The position numbers were made by a program, and so were the translations under genes. This document shows, piece by piece, positions 1-5,061 of a DNA stretch of 5,061 nt. Numbering within the stretch: position 1 is the stretch's first letter; the number at the start of each line of letters is the position of its first letter. This DNA comes from Pseudonocardiaceae bacterium. GTDB taxonomy: Bacteria; Actinomycetota; Actinomycetes; Mycobacteriales; Pseudonocardiaceae. The notes beneath the pieces are model-generated. The model was not told the DNA's origin. It ran no database searches and saw only the letters and a list, made by a program, of their open reading frames with translations. Where the stretch lies: assembly GCA_025937115.1 (NCBI GenBank), contig JAICSB010000282.1:1-5061 (forward strand), written 5' to 3'.

Positions 1-1
1 G

Positions 2-325
2 AGGTTCGGGGTACCGGTGCGGGCCGCGTTCAGTTGTCCCGAACCGCGCACGGTGGTGATGGACATCCTGGATGGCGAAGGTGCCGGCAGCGTCGTGGAA
101 ACCCATGCCGTCCCGCTGGGCGTCGACGACGCCGGTCACCCACGCACCGCGGTGATCGAGGCGACCATCGCCAGCTCGCCTCGCCCGGGCTTCGCCGTTG
201 CCCGCCGCGGCGCGCCGCTGATGCGCCCGGCGATGCGCTGGGCCGCCGCCCGGTTGTGGCGTGACGACCTGGCCTATGCGCGACGTCGCTACGAGTTGCG
301 TACCACCGGACGGTGGCCAGGCTGA
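2..325 (+). CDS. C-terminal fragment of a plus-strand protein, possibly DUF5914/Rieske-type
   Basis: An open frame enters from the left edge and ends at TGA (323-325), giving 107 residues with no start in view. The GTG at 17 lies inside the frame and is unlikely to be the true start. The visible part reads as a folded domain: a strand-like stretch (VVMDILDGEGAGSVVETHA), then TAVIEATIASS and PGFAVARR, then a basic, Arg/Ala-rich helical tail containing MRWAAARLWRDDLAYARRRY. No cofactor motif, membrane segment or signal peptide can be seen in this part. From memory the tail resembles the C-terminal DUF5914 region of actinobacterial Rieske-type [2Fe-2S] proteins that occur near crtU/crtT. I could not check this, and the Cys/His cluster ligands would lie outside the window. 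The gene converges on crtU with only 10 bp between the two stop codons. That the frame is coding is fairly sure; the family is a guess. Confidence 0.6.
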   Translation, partial: RFGVPVRAAFSCPEPRTVVMDILDGEGAGSVVETHAVPLGVDDAGHPRTAVIEATIASSPRPGFAVARRGAPLMRPAMRWAAARLWRDDLAYARRRYELRTTGRWPG

Positions 326-335
326 GCGTGGCCGC

Positions 336-1883
336 CTAGCTGAACCGGGCCGCGGCGGCGCGCAACGGCGCGAGCCGACCTCGGGTCGGCACCGTCCACA
401 GCGGGTGCCCGCGCAACCGCCACTGTGCTAGCAGCGCGTCGGCGGCGAGGAATCCACTGGTCGCTGCACGTTCCATCAGCGCGACGGGGAGATCGACCCG
501 AGTGAGGTCCCCGGCGAGCACCACATTCGGATCAGGGGTGGTGACGGTGGGACGATCACCGAAAGTCCCCGGCGCGAACAGCGGGCAGTCGGCCCTTACC
601 TCGTGGCGCTCGTCGATAATCGTGGCGCTGGCCGTCTCCGGGTAAACCCGACGCAGCTCGTCGACGAGCGCCCGCTTGGCTTGCTGCGGGTCTCCGGTCA
701 GCGCGTAGGCGTGTAGCTCCACCACTGAGCCCCCGGTGCGCCGAGCCCAGCGGGCCGCCTCACCCTCGAACCGTTCCAGCACGCTGACGTTGTCCAGCGG
801 CCCGAATCCGCTGGTGCCGAGGAACCCGGGCCGCTCCGGATTCACCGGGCGATCCAGCCACAGCCGGGATACCAGGAACGGCGGCGCGGTGCGCAACCGG
901 GCGATCTGCGCCCGCCAGGGTGCTTCGCCGAGCTCGGGTGAGGCGGCGAGCACCGCCTGCAATCCGGTCACATCGGCGGCGAGCACCACGGCATCGACTT
1001 CCGCGCGGTCCCCGCCGGCGTGCACGGCGAAGCGACGCTCGCGCCCCGGCGTCACCTGCTCGACGGCCACGCCCGCTCGCACCGACACCCCTAGCTCGGT
1101 CAGGTAACCGCCCATCGGGTCCCACAGTGCCTGCGGGAACGGCTCGGGGGTCACGTCGAACACCAGGCCCTCGGCCGAGCCCAGAAAGTAGATGTGGAAC
1201 ATCGTGGCCAGCTCGGCCGCCGACAGCTCCCGGGGATCGGCGAAGAAACTCCGGGAGAACACCGAGAACGCCAGGTGCCGGGCCGCATCCGGGAAACGCA
1301 CCCGCTCCAGGAACGTCATCGCGTCCTGGTCGTCCAACCGCCGGTAGATCTCCGGCACCGACACGTCTACCAGCGGTAATGCCGCCACCGGATCGATCCG
1401 GGTGACCAGGTCCCGCCACTGGAACGTGGGGCTGAGCAGCGCGAAGGCCAGCGCGTTCCACGGTGGTGTGCGTGGCAGACCTTGGAAGGTGTCGCGGTGG
1501 CCGTCGGCGTCGATCAGCGGATAATCCGTCATCGGCACCAGCGCTCGACCCAACGGATCAGCCCGGCGTAGCAGCGCCCGCAAGTTGTAATACTGCCGGA
1601 AGAAGGCGTGAAACCCGCGACTCATCGTGGCTGGGGATCCATCGGCCAGCATGATCGGCCAGCCGCGCAACCGGCCGCCGAGCTGCGGCTCCCGCTCCAG
1701 CAGCTGCACTCCCACGCCGCGCTCGGCCAGCGCCACCGCGGCCGCGATGCCGGCGATCCCACCGCCCACGACGGCGACCCGGGGAGGTTGTCCGTCAGGC
1801 CGTAGCCGACCAGCCCGTGGCGGGTGCAGTACGGCCCGGCGGTCCCGGCCCGGCCGTTTCCCGTTGCCGCCTTGTGACGTCAC
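336..1883 (-). CDS. crtU: FAD-dependent oxidoreductase, CrtU-like (isorenieratene synthase family)
   Basis: This encodes about 515 residues, from GTG at 1883 to TAG at 336-338. It has an N-terminal dinucleotide-binding fold: VVGGGIAG (about residues 38-45), acidic E63 ending the second strand, and GGRLRGW (69-75). Next come MSRGFHAFFRQYYNLR (87-102), SRSFFADPREL (210-220) and MFHIYFLG (228-235), which I recognise as typical of actinobacterial CrtU. A C-terminal FAD-contact segment, LAGDLTRVDLPVALMERA, lies near 456-473. Known CrtU enzymes desaturate beta-ionone rings and shift a ring methyl to form the aromatic ends of isorenieratene. The frame stays open upstream to 2426, but that stretch is Arg/Gly-rich and antisense-like in composition and overlaps crtT entirely, so I rejected it. 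The chosen GTG overlaps the crtT TGA as GTGA, has no clear ribosome binding site, and suggests translational coupling. No crtE, crtI, crtB or crtY is visible, so the substrate is inferred. The family is fairly sure; the exact reaction is less so. Confidence 0.82.
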   Translation of the reverse strand: MTSQGGNGKRPGRDRRAVLHPPRAGRLRPDGQPPRVAVVGGGIAGIAAAVALAERGVGVQLLEREPQLGGRLRGWPIMLADGSPATMSRGFHAFFRQYYNLRALLRRADPLGRALVPMTDYPLIDADGHRDTFQGLPRTPPWNALAFALLSPTFQWRDLVTRIDPVAALPLVDVSVPEIYRRLDDQDAMTFLERVRFPDAARHLAFSVFSRSFFADPRELSAAELATMFHIYFLGSAEGLVFDVTPEPFPQALWDPMGGYLTELGVSVRAGVAVEQVTPGRERRFAVHAGGDRAEVDAVVLAADVTGLQAVLAASPELGEAPWRAQIARLRTAPPFLVSRLWLDRPVNPERPGFLGTSGFGPLDNVSVLERFEGEAARWARRTGGSVVELHAYALTGDPQQAKRALVDELRRVYPETASATIIDERHEVRADCPLFAPGTFGDRPTVTTPDPNVVLAGDLTRVDLPVALMERAATSGFLAADALLAQWRLRGHPLWTVPTRGRLAPLRAAAARFS

Positions 1884-2575
1884 GCCGGCCGCCGGGCCAC
1901 AACGGTGTGCACGATGCCGCGTTCCCAACCCGGCATCGTCTCGATCCGGGTATCGACCAGGCCGTGCCCGCGCAACCGTGCGGCCAGCGCGTCGACGGTG
2001 TCGAAACGCAGCACACTGCGCCACAGGTACCGGTAGAGCGCAGCCCTGCCGGTGACCACCTTCCCGGCTGGGATGATCACGCTCCAGCACACCGCGGTCC
2101 AGATCGCAGCGCTGCGTGCCCGACCGTCGAGTGCGTAGTCGTGCACCCCCAGCGGCGCCCCTGGCGCCAGCTGATCGCACAGCCGGGCCAACACCGGGTC
2201 CGGATCGGGCAGGTTGCGCACCAGGTACGCGGCGAAGATGCCGTCGAACGGTCCGTGCACCCCGGCGTCGGCGAGATCCTCGGCCCGGGCGTGGACGAAC
2301 GACACCCGTGCTGGCCAGTCGGCCTGCCGGGCCTGGGCGAGCATGCCGGCCGATGCGTCCACCGCGGTGATCCTGGCCTGTGGCGCGGCGGCGAGCAGTG
2401 CCAAGGTCGACGCCCCGGTGCCGCAACCCAGGTCCAGCAGGTGCAACCCGGCACCGTTGCCCGGAATCCGCATCCGGCGGGCGGACCGGGACAGGTTGCT
2501 GTAGTAGCCCGGGCTCGCGCCGACCAGCCGGTCGTAGGTGGCCGCGGCAGCGTCGAACTCAGTCGTTACATTCAC
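1880..2575 (-). CDS. crtT: Class I SAM-dependent methyltransferase, CrtT-like
   Basis: This encodes 231 residues with a complete Rossmann-type methyltransferase core. Motif I is LLDLGCGTGAS (residues 46-56), the acidic residue after strand 2 is D73 in AVDAS, RAEDL (97-101) is the adenine-side acidic motif, and FDGIFAAYLVRNLPDPDPV (110-128) forms strand 4 and the following UbiE-like segment. The protein looks soluble; residues 160-170 are hydrophobic but short. The start is GTG at 2575: an in-frame TAG at 2585-2587 rules out anything earlier, and the next Met is residue 35. No Shine-Dalgarno sequence precedes it, but a TAGGCT hexamer lies 6 nt upstream, which fits a leaderless mRNA. Its stop overlaps the crtU start, so the two are almost certainly one operon. 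In Streptomyces crt clusters a comparable methylase gene, crtT, lies beside crtU; its methyl acceptor is not clearly established, and CrtU moves a ring methyl without SAM. The methyltransferase call is firm; the carotenoid role is inferred from context. Confidence 0.82.
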   Translation of the reverse strand: MNVTTEFDAAAATYDRLVGASPGYYSNLSRSARRMRIPGNGAGLHLLDLGCGTGASTLALLAAAPQARITAVDASAGMLAQARQADWPARVSFVHARAEDLADAGVHGPFDGIFAAYLVRNLPDPDPVLARLCDQLAPGAPLGVHDYALDGRARSAAIWTAVCWSVIIPAGKVVTGRAALYRYLWRSVLRFDTVDALAARLRGHGLVDTRIETMPGWERGIVHTVVARRPA

Positions 2576-2581
2576 AGTGCC

Positions 2582-2587
2582 AGCCTA
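2582..2587 (-). promoter_or_regulatory. Predicted -10 element of crtT (leaderless geometry)
   Basis: Read on the minus strand, TAGGCT fits the mycobacterial TANNNT -10 pattern. Six bases (GGCACT) separate it from the GTG start, placing a predicted transcription start on the first base of the start codon. There is no ribosome binding site in this stretch, as expected for a leaderless message. No convincing -35 hexamer is seen; the spacer region is occupied by a hairpin. The crtT-crtU pair could also be reached by read-through from glgE, whose stop is only 60 bp upstream. Confidence 0.45.
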
Positions 2588-2588
2588 T

Positions 2589-2605
2589 GGCAGCTTGCGG
2601 CTGCC
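2589..2605 (-). repeat. Short hairpin in the glgE-crtT gap
   Basis: GGCAGC (2589-2594) and GCTGCC (2600-2605) form a perfect 6-bp stem around a 5-nt loop. It lies downstream of the glgE stop and just upstream of the predicted crtT -10 element. No U-tract follows on the minus strand, so it is not a canonical intrinsic terminator. It could still be a tail-less transcript end or attenuation hairpin, or an operator, or chance in GC-rich DNA. Confidence 0.3.
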
Positions 2606-2635
2606 TCGTGAGTGGCATTAAGTGCTGGAACACTG

Positions 2636-4600
2636 TTACGCACGGACGAGGATGTGGGCCACCGCCAGCCAGGGTTGCAGCTGCACGAAGTTGGCCTGCC
2701 CCCAGTCGTAGGTCTCGCCGCTGACCTCGTCGTAGACGCGGAACCGGTCCTGAGCGGTCAGGCCCAGCGCCGGCAGGTCCAGCCAGACCATCCCGCTCAC
2801 CGTGTTGAACGGCTCCAGGGTGACCACGCAGATCACCGTGTCGCCGGTGGCTGGGTCGGTCTTGGAATACGCCAGCAGGGACTCGCTGCTCACTAAATGA
2901 AACCGCAGGTTGCGCAGTTGCTGCAGGGCTGGATGTACCCGCCGGATTGCGTTGAGCTGGGTTATCCACGGTTCCAGCGATCGTCCTTGAGCTAACGCGC
3001 CGGCGAAGTCGCGGGGGCGCAGCTGGTATTTCTCGCTGTCCAGGTATTCTTCGCTGCCCGGCGCCACCGGGGTGTTTTCGAACAGCTCAAAGCCGGAGTA
3101 GACACCCCAGGAGGGAGACAGCGTGGCGGCCAGCGCGGCCCGAATGGCGAACATACCGGGGCCGCCCTGCTGTAGTGACTCGTGCAGGATGTCCGGGGTA
3201 TTGACGAAAAAGTTCGGTCGCATTTCGTCAGCCCGGGAGGCCAGCTCGGTCGCGTACTCGGTGAGCTCCTGTTTATCGGTGCGCCAGGTGAAGTACGTGT
3301 AGGACTGGGTAAACCCGAGCCGGGCCAGCCCGTAGAGCCGCGCCGGCCGGGTGAATGCCTCGGCTAGGAAAAGTACATCCGGGTGGCGGTCCTTGACCTG
3401 CCAGATCAGCCACTGCCAGAAGTCCGGCGGCTTGGTGTGCGGATTGTCCACCCGGAAGATTCGCACCCCGCGCTCTACCCAGAACAGCAGCACCCGCAGC
3501 ATTTCCAGGTAGCTGCCGCGAGGGTCGGAGTCGAAGTTGAGCGGGTAGATGTCCTGATAGCGCTTGGGTGGGTTCTCCGCGTAGGCGATCGTCCCGTCCG
3601 GGCGAGTGGTGAACCACTCTTGGTGTTCCTTGGCCCACGGGTGATCCGGCGCACATTGGAGTGCGTAATCCAGAGCGACTTCCATACCGAGCTCGCCGGC
3701 CCTGACGACGAACGTGTCGAAGTCTTCGAACGTGCCCAGCCGGGGATGCAGCGCGTCGTGCCCGCCCTCGACCGAGCCGATCGCCCAGGGCGAACCGACA
3801 TCGTCGGGTCCGGCCTGCATGGTGTTGTTGGCGCCCTTGCGGTTCACCTCACCGATCGGGTGGATCGGCGGCAGGTACACCACGTCGAAGCCCATCTTGG
3901 CGATCCGGTCCAGCTCACCGATAGCGGTCGCGAAGGTTCCGTGTACCGGGTTGCCGTGTGCGTCCCAACCGCCGGTGGATCGGGGAAAAATCTCATACCA
4001 GGAGCTGAACAGGGCGCGAGGGCGATCCACCCACACCTTGTGCGAACCGCCCTTGGTGATCAGATCACGCAGTGGGTCGGCGGTGAGAACGTCGATCACC
4101 GGTTCGTCGAGTGCCGGTGCGACCCGCTCGGACAGCGGCAGCTCGACATCCCGCAGCGTCGCTGCCGCGGTGCTCAGCGTCGTTCGGTGAGCCTGCTGGC
4201 CGGGCCGGCGAGCCGCTCGCTCCAGCAACCGCGCGCCCGTGATCAGGTCATTCTCCAACTCGGATACGGTCTGGCCGGCGCCGATCTTCACCTCGATCGC
4301 GTGCCGCCAGGTCTCCCAGGGATCGGCCCAGCCATCCACCCGGAAATTCCACCAACCCACCTCGTCAGCCACCACGGTCGCGGTGAACTGGTCAAGGCCC
4401 GGCGGCCCTGGCTGCATCCGGGTCTGGCTGCCCGACCCGTTGCCCGGACCGCGCCAGACCACCGTGGCGCCCACCGCGTCGTGGCCCTCGCGCCAGACCG
4501 TGGCGCAGATCGGAATGTGTTCGCCAACGACCGCTTTGCTGGGATACCTCCCGCATGAGACCGCGGGCGTCACATCATCGATGGCGATCCGACCACTCAC
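2636..4600 (-). CDS. glgE: Alpha-1,4-glucan:maltose-1-phosphate maltosyltransferase GlgE
   Basis: GlgE transfers maltose from alpha-maltose-1-phosphate to the non-reducing end of an alpha-1,4-glucan, releasing phosphate, in the cytosolic GlgE glucan/trehalose pathway. The protein has 654 residues. An N-terminal beta-sandwich region (about 5-105, with [14 protein letters not shown] and WWNFRVDGW) is followed by a helical spacer (about 110-180), a GH13-type barrel from about 190, and a C-terminal beta domain from about 565 to the end. Family signatures include [12 protein letters not shown] (202-213), YLPPIHPIG (242-250), [11 protein letters not shown] (316-326) and [15 protein letters not shown] (343-357). 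By GH13 motif, the nucleophile is D385 ([11 protein letters not shown]), the acid/base E414 (FLAEAF) and the third carboxylate D470 (NTPDILH). The GTG start at 4600 has a good ribosome binding site, and [10 protein letters not shown]... matches the expected mature N-terminus. It is shorter than the roughly 700-residue M. tuberculosis protein, mainly around residues 50-70 and at the C-terminus, with all catalytic residues kept. It is divergent from glgP, and glgB does not follow it. Confidence 0.96.
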   Translation of the reverse strand: MSGRIAIDDVTPAVSCGRYPSKAVVGEHIPICATVWREGHDAVGATVVWRGPGNGSGSQTRMQPGPPGLDQFTATVVADEVGWWNFRVDGWADPWETWRHAIEVKIGAGQTVSELENDLITGARLLERAARRPGQQAHRTTLSTAAATLRDVELPLSERVAPALDEPVIDVLTADPLRDLITKGGSHKVWVDRPRALFSSWYEIFPRSTGGWDAHGNPVHGTFATAIGELDRIAKMGFDVVYLPPIHPIGEVNRKGANNTMQAGPDDVGSPWAIGSVEGGHDALHPRLGTFEDFDTFVVRAGELGMEVALDYALQCAPDHPWAKEHQEWFTTRPDGTIAYAENPPKRYQDIYPLNFDSDPRGSYLEMLRVLLFWVERGVRIFRVDNPHTKPPDFWQWLIWQVKDRHPDVLFLAEAFTRPARLYGLARLGFTQSYTYFTWRTDKQELTEYATELASRADEMRPNFFVNTPDILHESLQQGGPGMFAIRAALAATLSPSWGVYSGFELFENTPVAPGSEEYLDSEKYQLRPRDFAGALAQGRSLEPWITQLNAIRRVHPALQQLRNLRFHLVSSESLLAYSKTDPATGDTVICVVTLEPFNTVSGMVWLDLPALGLTAQDRFRVYDEVSGETYDWGQANFVQLQPWLAVAHILVRA

Positions 4601-4608
4601 CGCTGTCG

Positions 4609-4616
4609 CCCCTTTT
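4609..4616 (-). promoter_or_regulatory. Ribosome binding site of glgE
   Basis: On the minus strand, AAAAGGGG lies with its last G 8 nt before the GTG at 4600. It is the only purine-rich Shine-Dalgarno-like tract in the immediate leader and supports the chosen GTG. glgE therefore appears to have a conventional leadered mRNA, unlike glgP and crtT. I see no convincing TANNNT -10 element for glgE in the 140-bp intergenic region; the nearest candidate, CAGACT further upstream, misses the first base. Confidence 0.6.
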
Positions 4617-4675
4617 CCCTCGGTCCTGCCCCGCTCTCCAGTCTGCCGGGATCGGCCGACCGCTGCGCGTCGGGT

Positions 4676-4693
4676 GTGACACTCGTGACGTCA
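4676..4693. promoter_or_regulatory. GTGAC direct repeat and TGACGTCA palindrome in the glgE-glgP divergent region
   Basis: The 140 bp between the glgE and glgP starts (4601-4740) contains GTGAC at 4676-4680 and again at 4685-4689, a 9-bp spacing, close to one helical turn. The second copy forms the left half of a perfect 8-bp palindrome, TGACGTCA (4686-4693). This sits roughly mid-way between the two genes, about 35 bp upstream of the predicted glgP -10, a plausible operator position for a regulator acting on both. It is not a CRP-type TGTGA-N6-TCACA site, because the right half does not match. No regulator can be named. Confidence 0.3.
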
Positions 4694-4728
4694 TCGAGTT
4701 GTGGGTCGGAGAACGCGGGGCCGCCGGA

Positions 4729-4734
4729 TAAAGT
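4729..4734 (+). promoter_or_regulatory. Predicted -10 element of glgP (leaderless geometry)
   Basis: TAAAGT fits TANNNT and is followed by 6 bases (CCGCCC) and then ATG, so transcription would start on the A of the start codon. The 6 bases before ATG are pyrimidine-rich and hold no Shine-Dalgarno sequence. The TAA within the hexamer is in frame with glgP, so translation cannot begin further upstream. No clear -35 is seen at 16-19 bp spacing. The same arrangement occurs at crtT. Confidence 0.5.
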
Positions 4735-4740
4735 CCGCCC

Positions 4741-5061
4741 ATGAGAGCACTGCGCCGGTTCACCGTCCGGGCCCAGCTGCCGGGACCGCTGGCAGCCCTG
4801 GAGACGTTGGCCGCCAACCTGCGGTGGAGCTGGCACCCGCCGACCCAGGACCTGTTCGCCTCCCTGGACGAGCGCACCTGGGCCGCCGTCAACGGGGATC
4901 CGATGCGGTTGCTCGGGGAGATTCCCACCCGTCGGCTCACCGCGCTGGCCGCCGACGAGACGGTGGTGGCCCGCACCCACGCGCTGGCTGAGGATCTGCG
5001 CCGCTACCTTGACGATCCCCGGTGGTACCAGCAGCGCGCGGAAGCGCTACCGGCGGCGATC
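4741..5061 (+). CDS. glgP: Alpha-glucan (glycogen) phosphorylase GlgP, N-terminal part
   Basis: The ATG at 4741 opens a frame that runs off the right edge after 107 codons. The protein begins MRALRRFTVRAQLPGPL, followed by LAANLRWSWHPPTQDLFASLD (about residues 23-43) and DDPRWYQQR (91-99). This is the N-terminal DUF3417-type region of the alpha-glucan phosphorylase family and closely resembles the start of mycobacterial GlgP (Rv1328 in M. tuberculosis). The enzyme uses pyridoxal phosphate to release glucose-1-phosphate from alpha-1,4-glucan ends; its catalytic domain and PLP lysine lie outside the window. Divergent placement opposite glgE is the expected mycobacterial arrangement and supports the call. 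The start is fixed by an in-frame TAA 12 bp upstream, and the gene is probably transcribed without a leader. Only about an eighth of a protein of the family's usual size is present. Confidence 0.93.
   Translation, partial: MRALRRFTVRAQLPGPLAALETLAANLRWSWHPPTQDLFASLDERTWAAVNGDPMRLLGEIPTRRLTALAADETVVARTHALAEDLRRYLDDPRWYQQRAEALPAAI

Noticed and set aside
315..359. Inverted repeats around the convergent stops (GGCCA/TGGCC at 315-333, GCCGCC/GGCGGC at 331-359) as a bidirectional terminator
   Set aside because: The stems are 5-6 bp with loops of 9-17 nt, lie partly in coding sequence and lack U-tracts; such matches are expected by chance at this GC content.
760..1461. 233-codon minus-strand open frame in another frame of crtU
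   Set aside because: It is a frame-shifted shadow of crtU, rich in Gly, Arg and Ala with no family features.
1884..2426. Upstream extension of the crtU reading frame giving a 696-residue protein
   Set aside because: It overlaps crtT almost completely, is Arg/Gly-rich without domain features, and a GTG start overlapping the crtT stop gives the normal family length.
1817..2611. 264-codon plus-strand open frame opposite crtT and the crtU start
   Set aside because: It is antisense to a methyltransferase with all core motifs; its composition is Gly/Arg/Pro/Gln-rich with no domain signature.
2621..2634. AGTG-N6-CACT inverted repeat next to the glgE stop as a terminator
   Set aside because: A 4-bp stem that cannot be extended in either direction is too weak to support a call.
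3383..4558. 391-codon plus-strand open frame opposite glgE
   Set aside because: It lies wholly antisense to a confidently identified gene, shows no recognisable motifs, and is expected from the high-GC third-position bias.
4675..4690. CRP-type site in the glgE-glgP intergenic region
   Set aside because: The left half TGTGA is present, but the right half reads TGACG instead of TCACA, so it is a direct repeat and not the inverted CRP consensus.
4575..4976. Minus-strand open frames across the glgE-glgP intergenic region and glgP
   Set aside because: They are antisense to the conserved glgP N-terminus and would bury the divergent promoter region; no motifs are visible.

Overview
The window looks like high-GC actinobacterial chromosome, most likely Mycobacterium or a close relative. 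The evidence is the divergent glgE/glgP pair (the arrangement known from M. tuberculosis Rv1327c/Rv1328), strong GC bias at third codon positions, frequent GTG starts, and two promoter-to-start layouts of the leaderless type common in mycobacteria. I ran no searches; family assignments rest on recognised motifs.

Layout, left to right: (1) the C-terminal 107 codons of a plus-strand gene, possibly a DUF5914/Rieske-type protein of the kind found near crtU; (2) after a 10-bp convergent gap, a minus-strand FAD-dependent oxidoreductase resembling the isorenieratene synthase CrtU, which starts at a GTG overlapping the stop of the next gene by 4 bp; (3) a minus-strand SAM-dependent methyltransferase resembling CrtT; (4) a 60-bp gap with a probable crtT promoter and a small hairpin; (5) minus-strand glgE, with all three catalytic residues visible; (6) a 140-bp divergent intergenic region; (7) the first 107 codons of plus-strand glgP, which runs off the window.

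Two modules meet here. GlgE uses maltose-1-phosphate to extend alpha-1,4-glucan, and GlgP removes glucose-1-phosphate from such glucans, so their divergent promoters sit between an anabolic and a catabolic step of one polymer. CrtT and CrtU belong to aromatic-carotenoid (isorenieratene/leprotene type) pathways. In M. tuberculosis the gene after glgE is the branching enzyme gene glgB; here the carotenoid pair takes that place. Nothing in the window is clearly a new biological system. The points most worth checking are this changed neighbourhood, the two predicted leaderless starts, and the repeated TGACGTCA palindrome.
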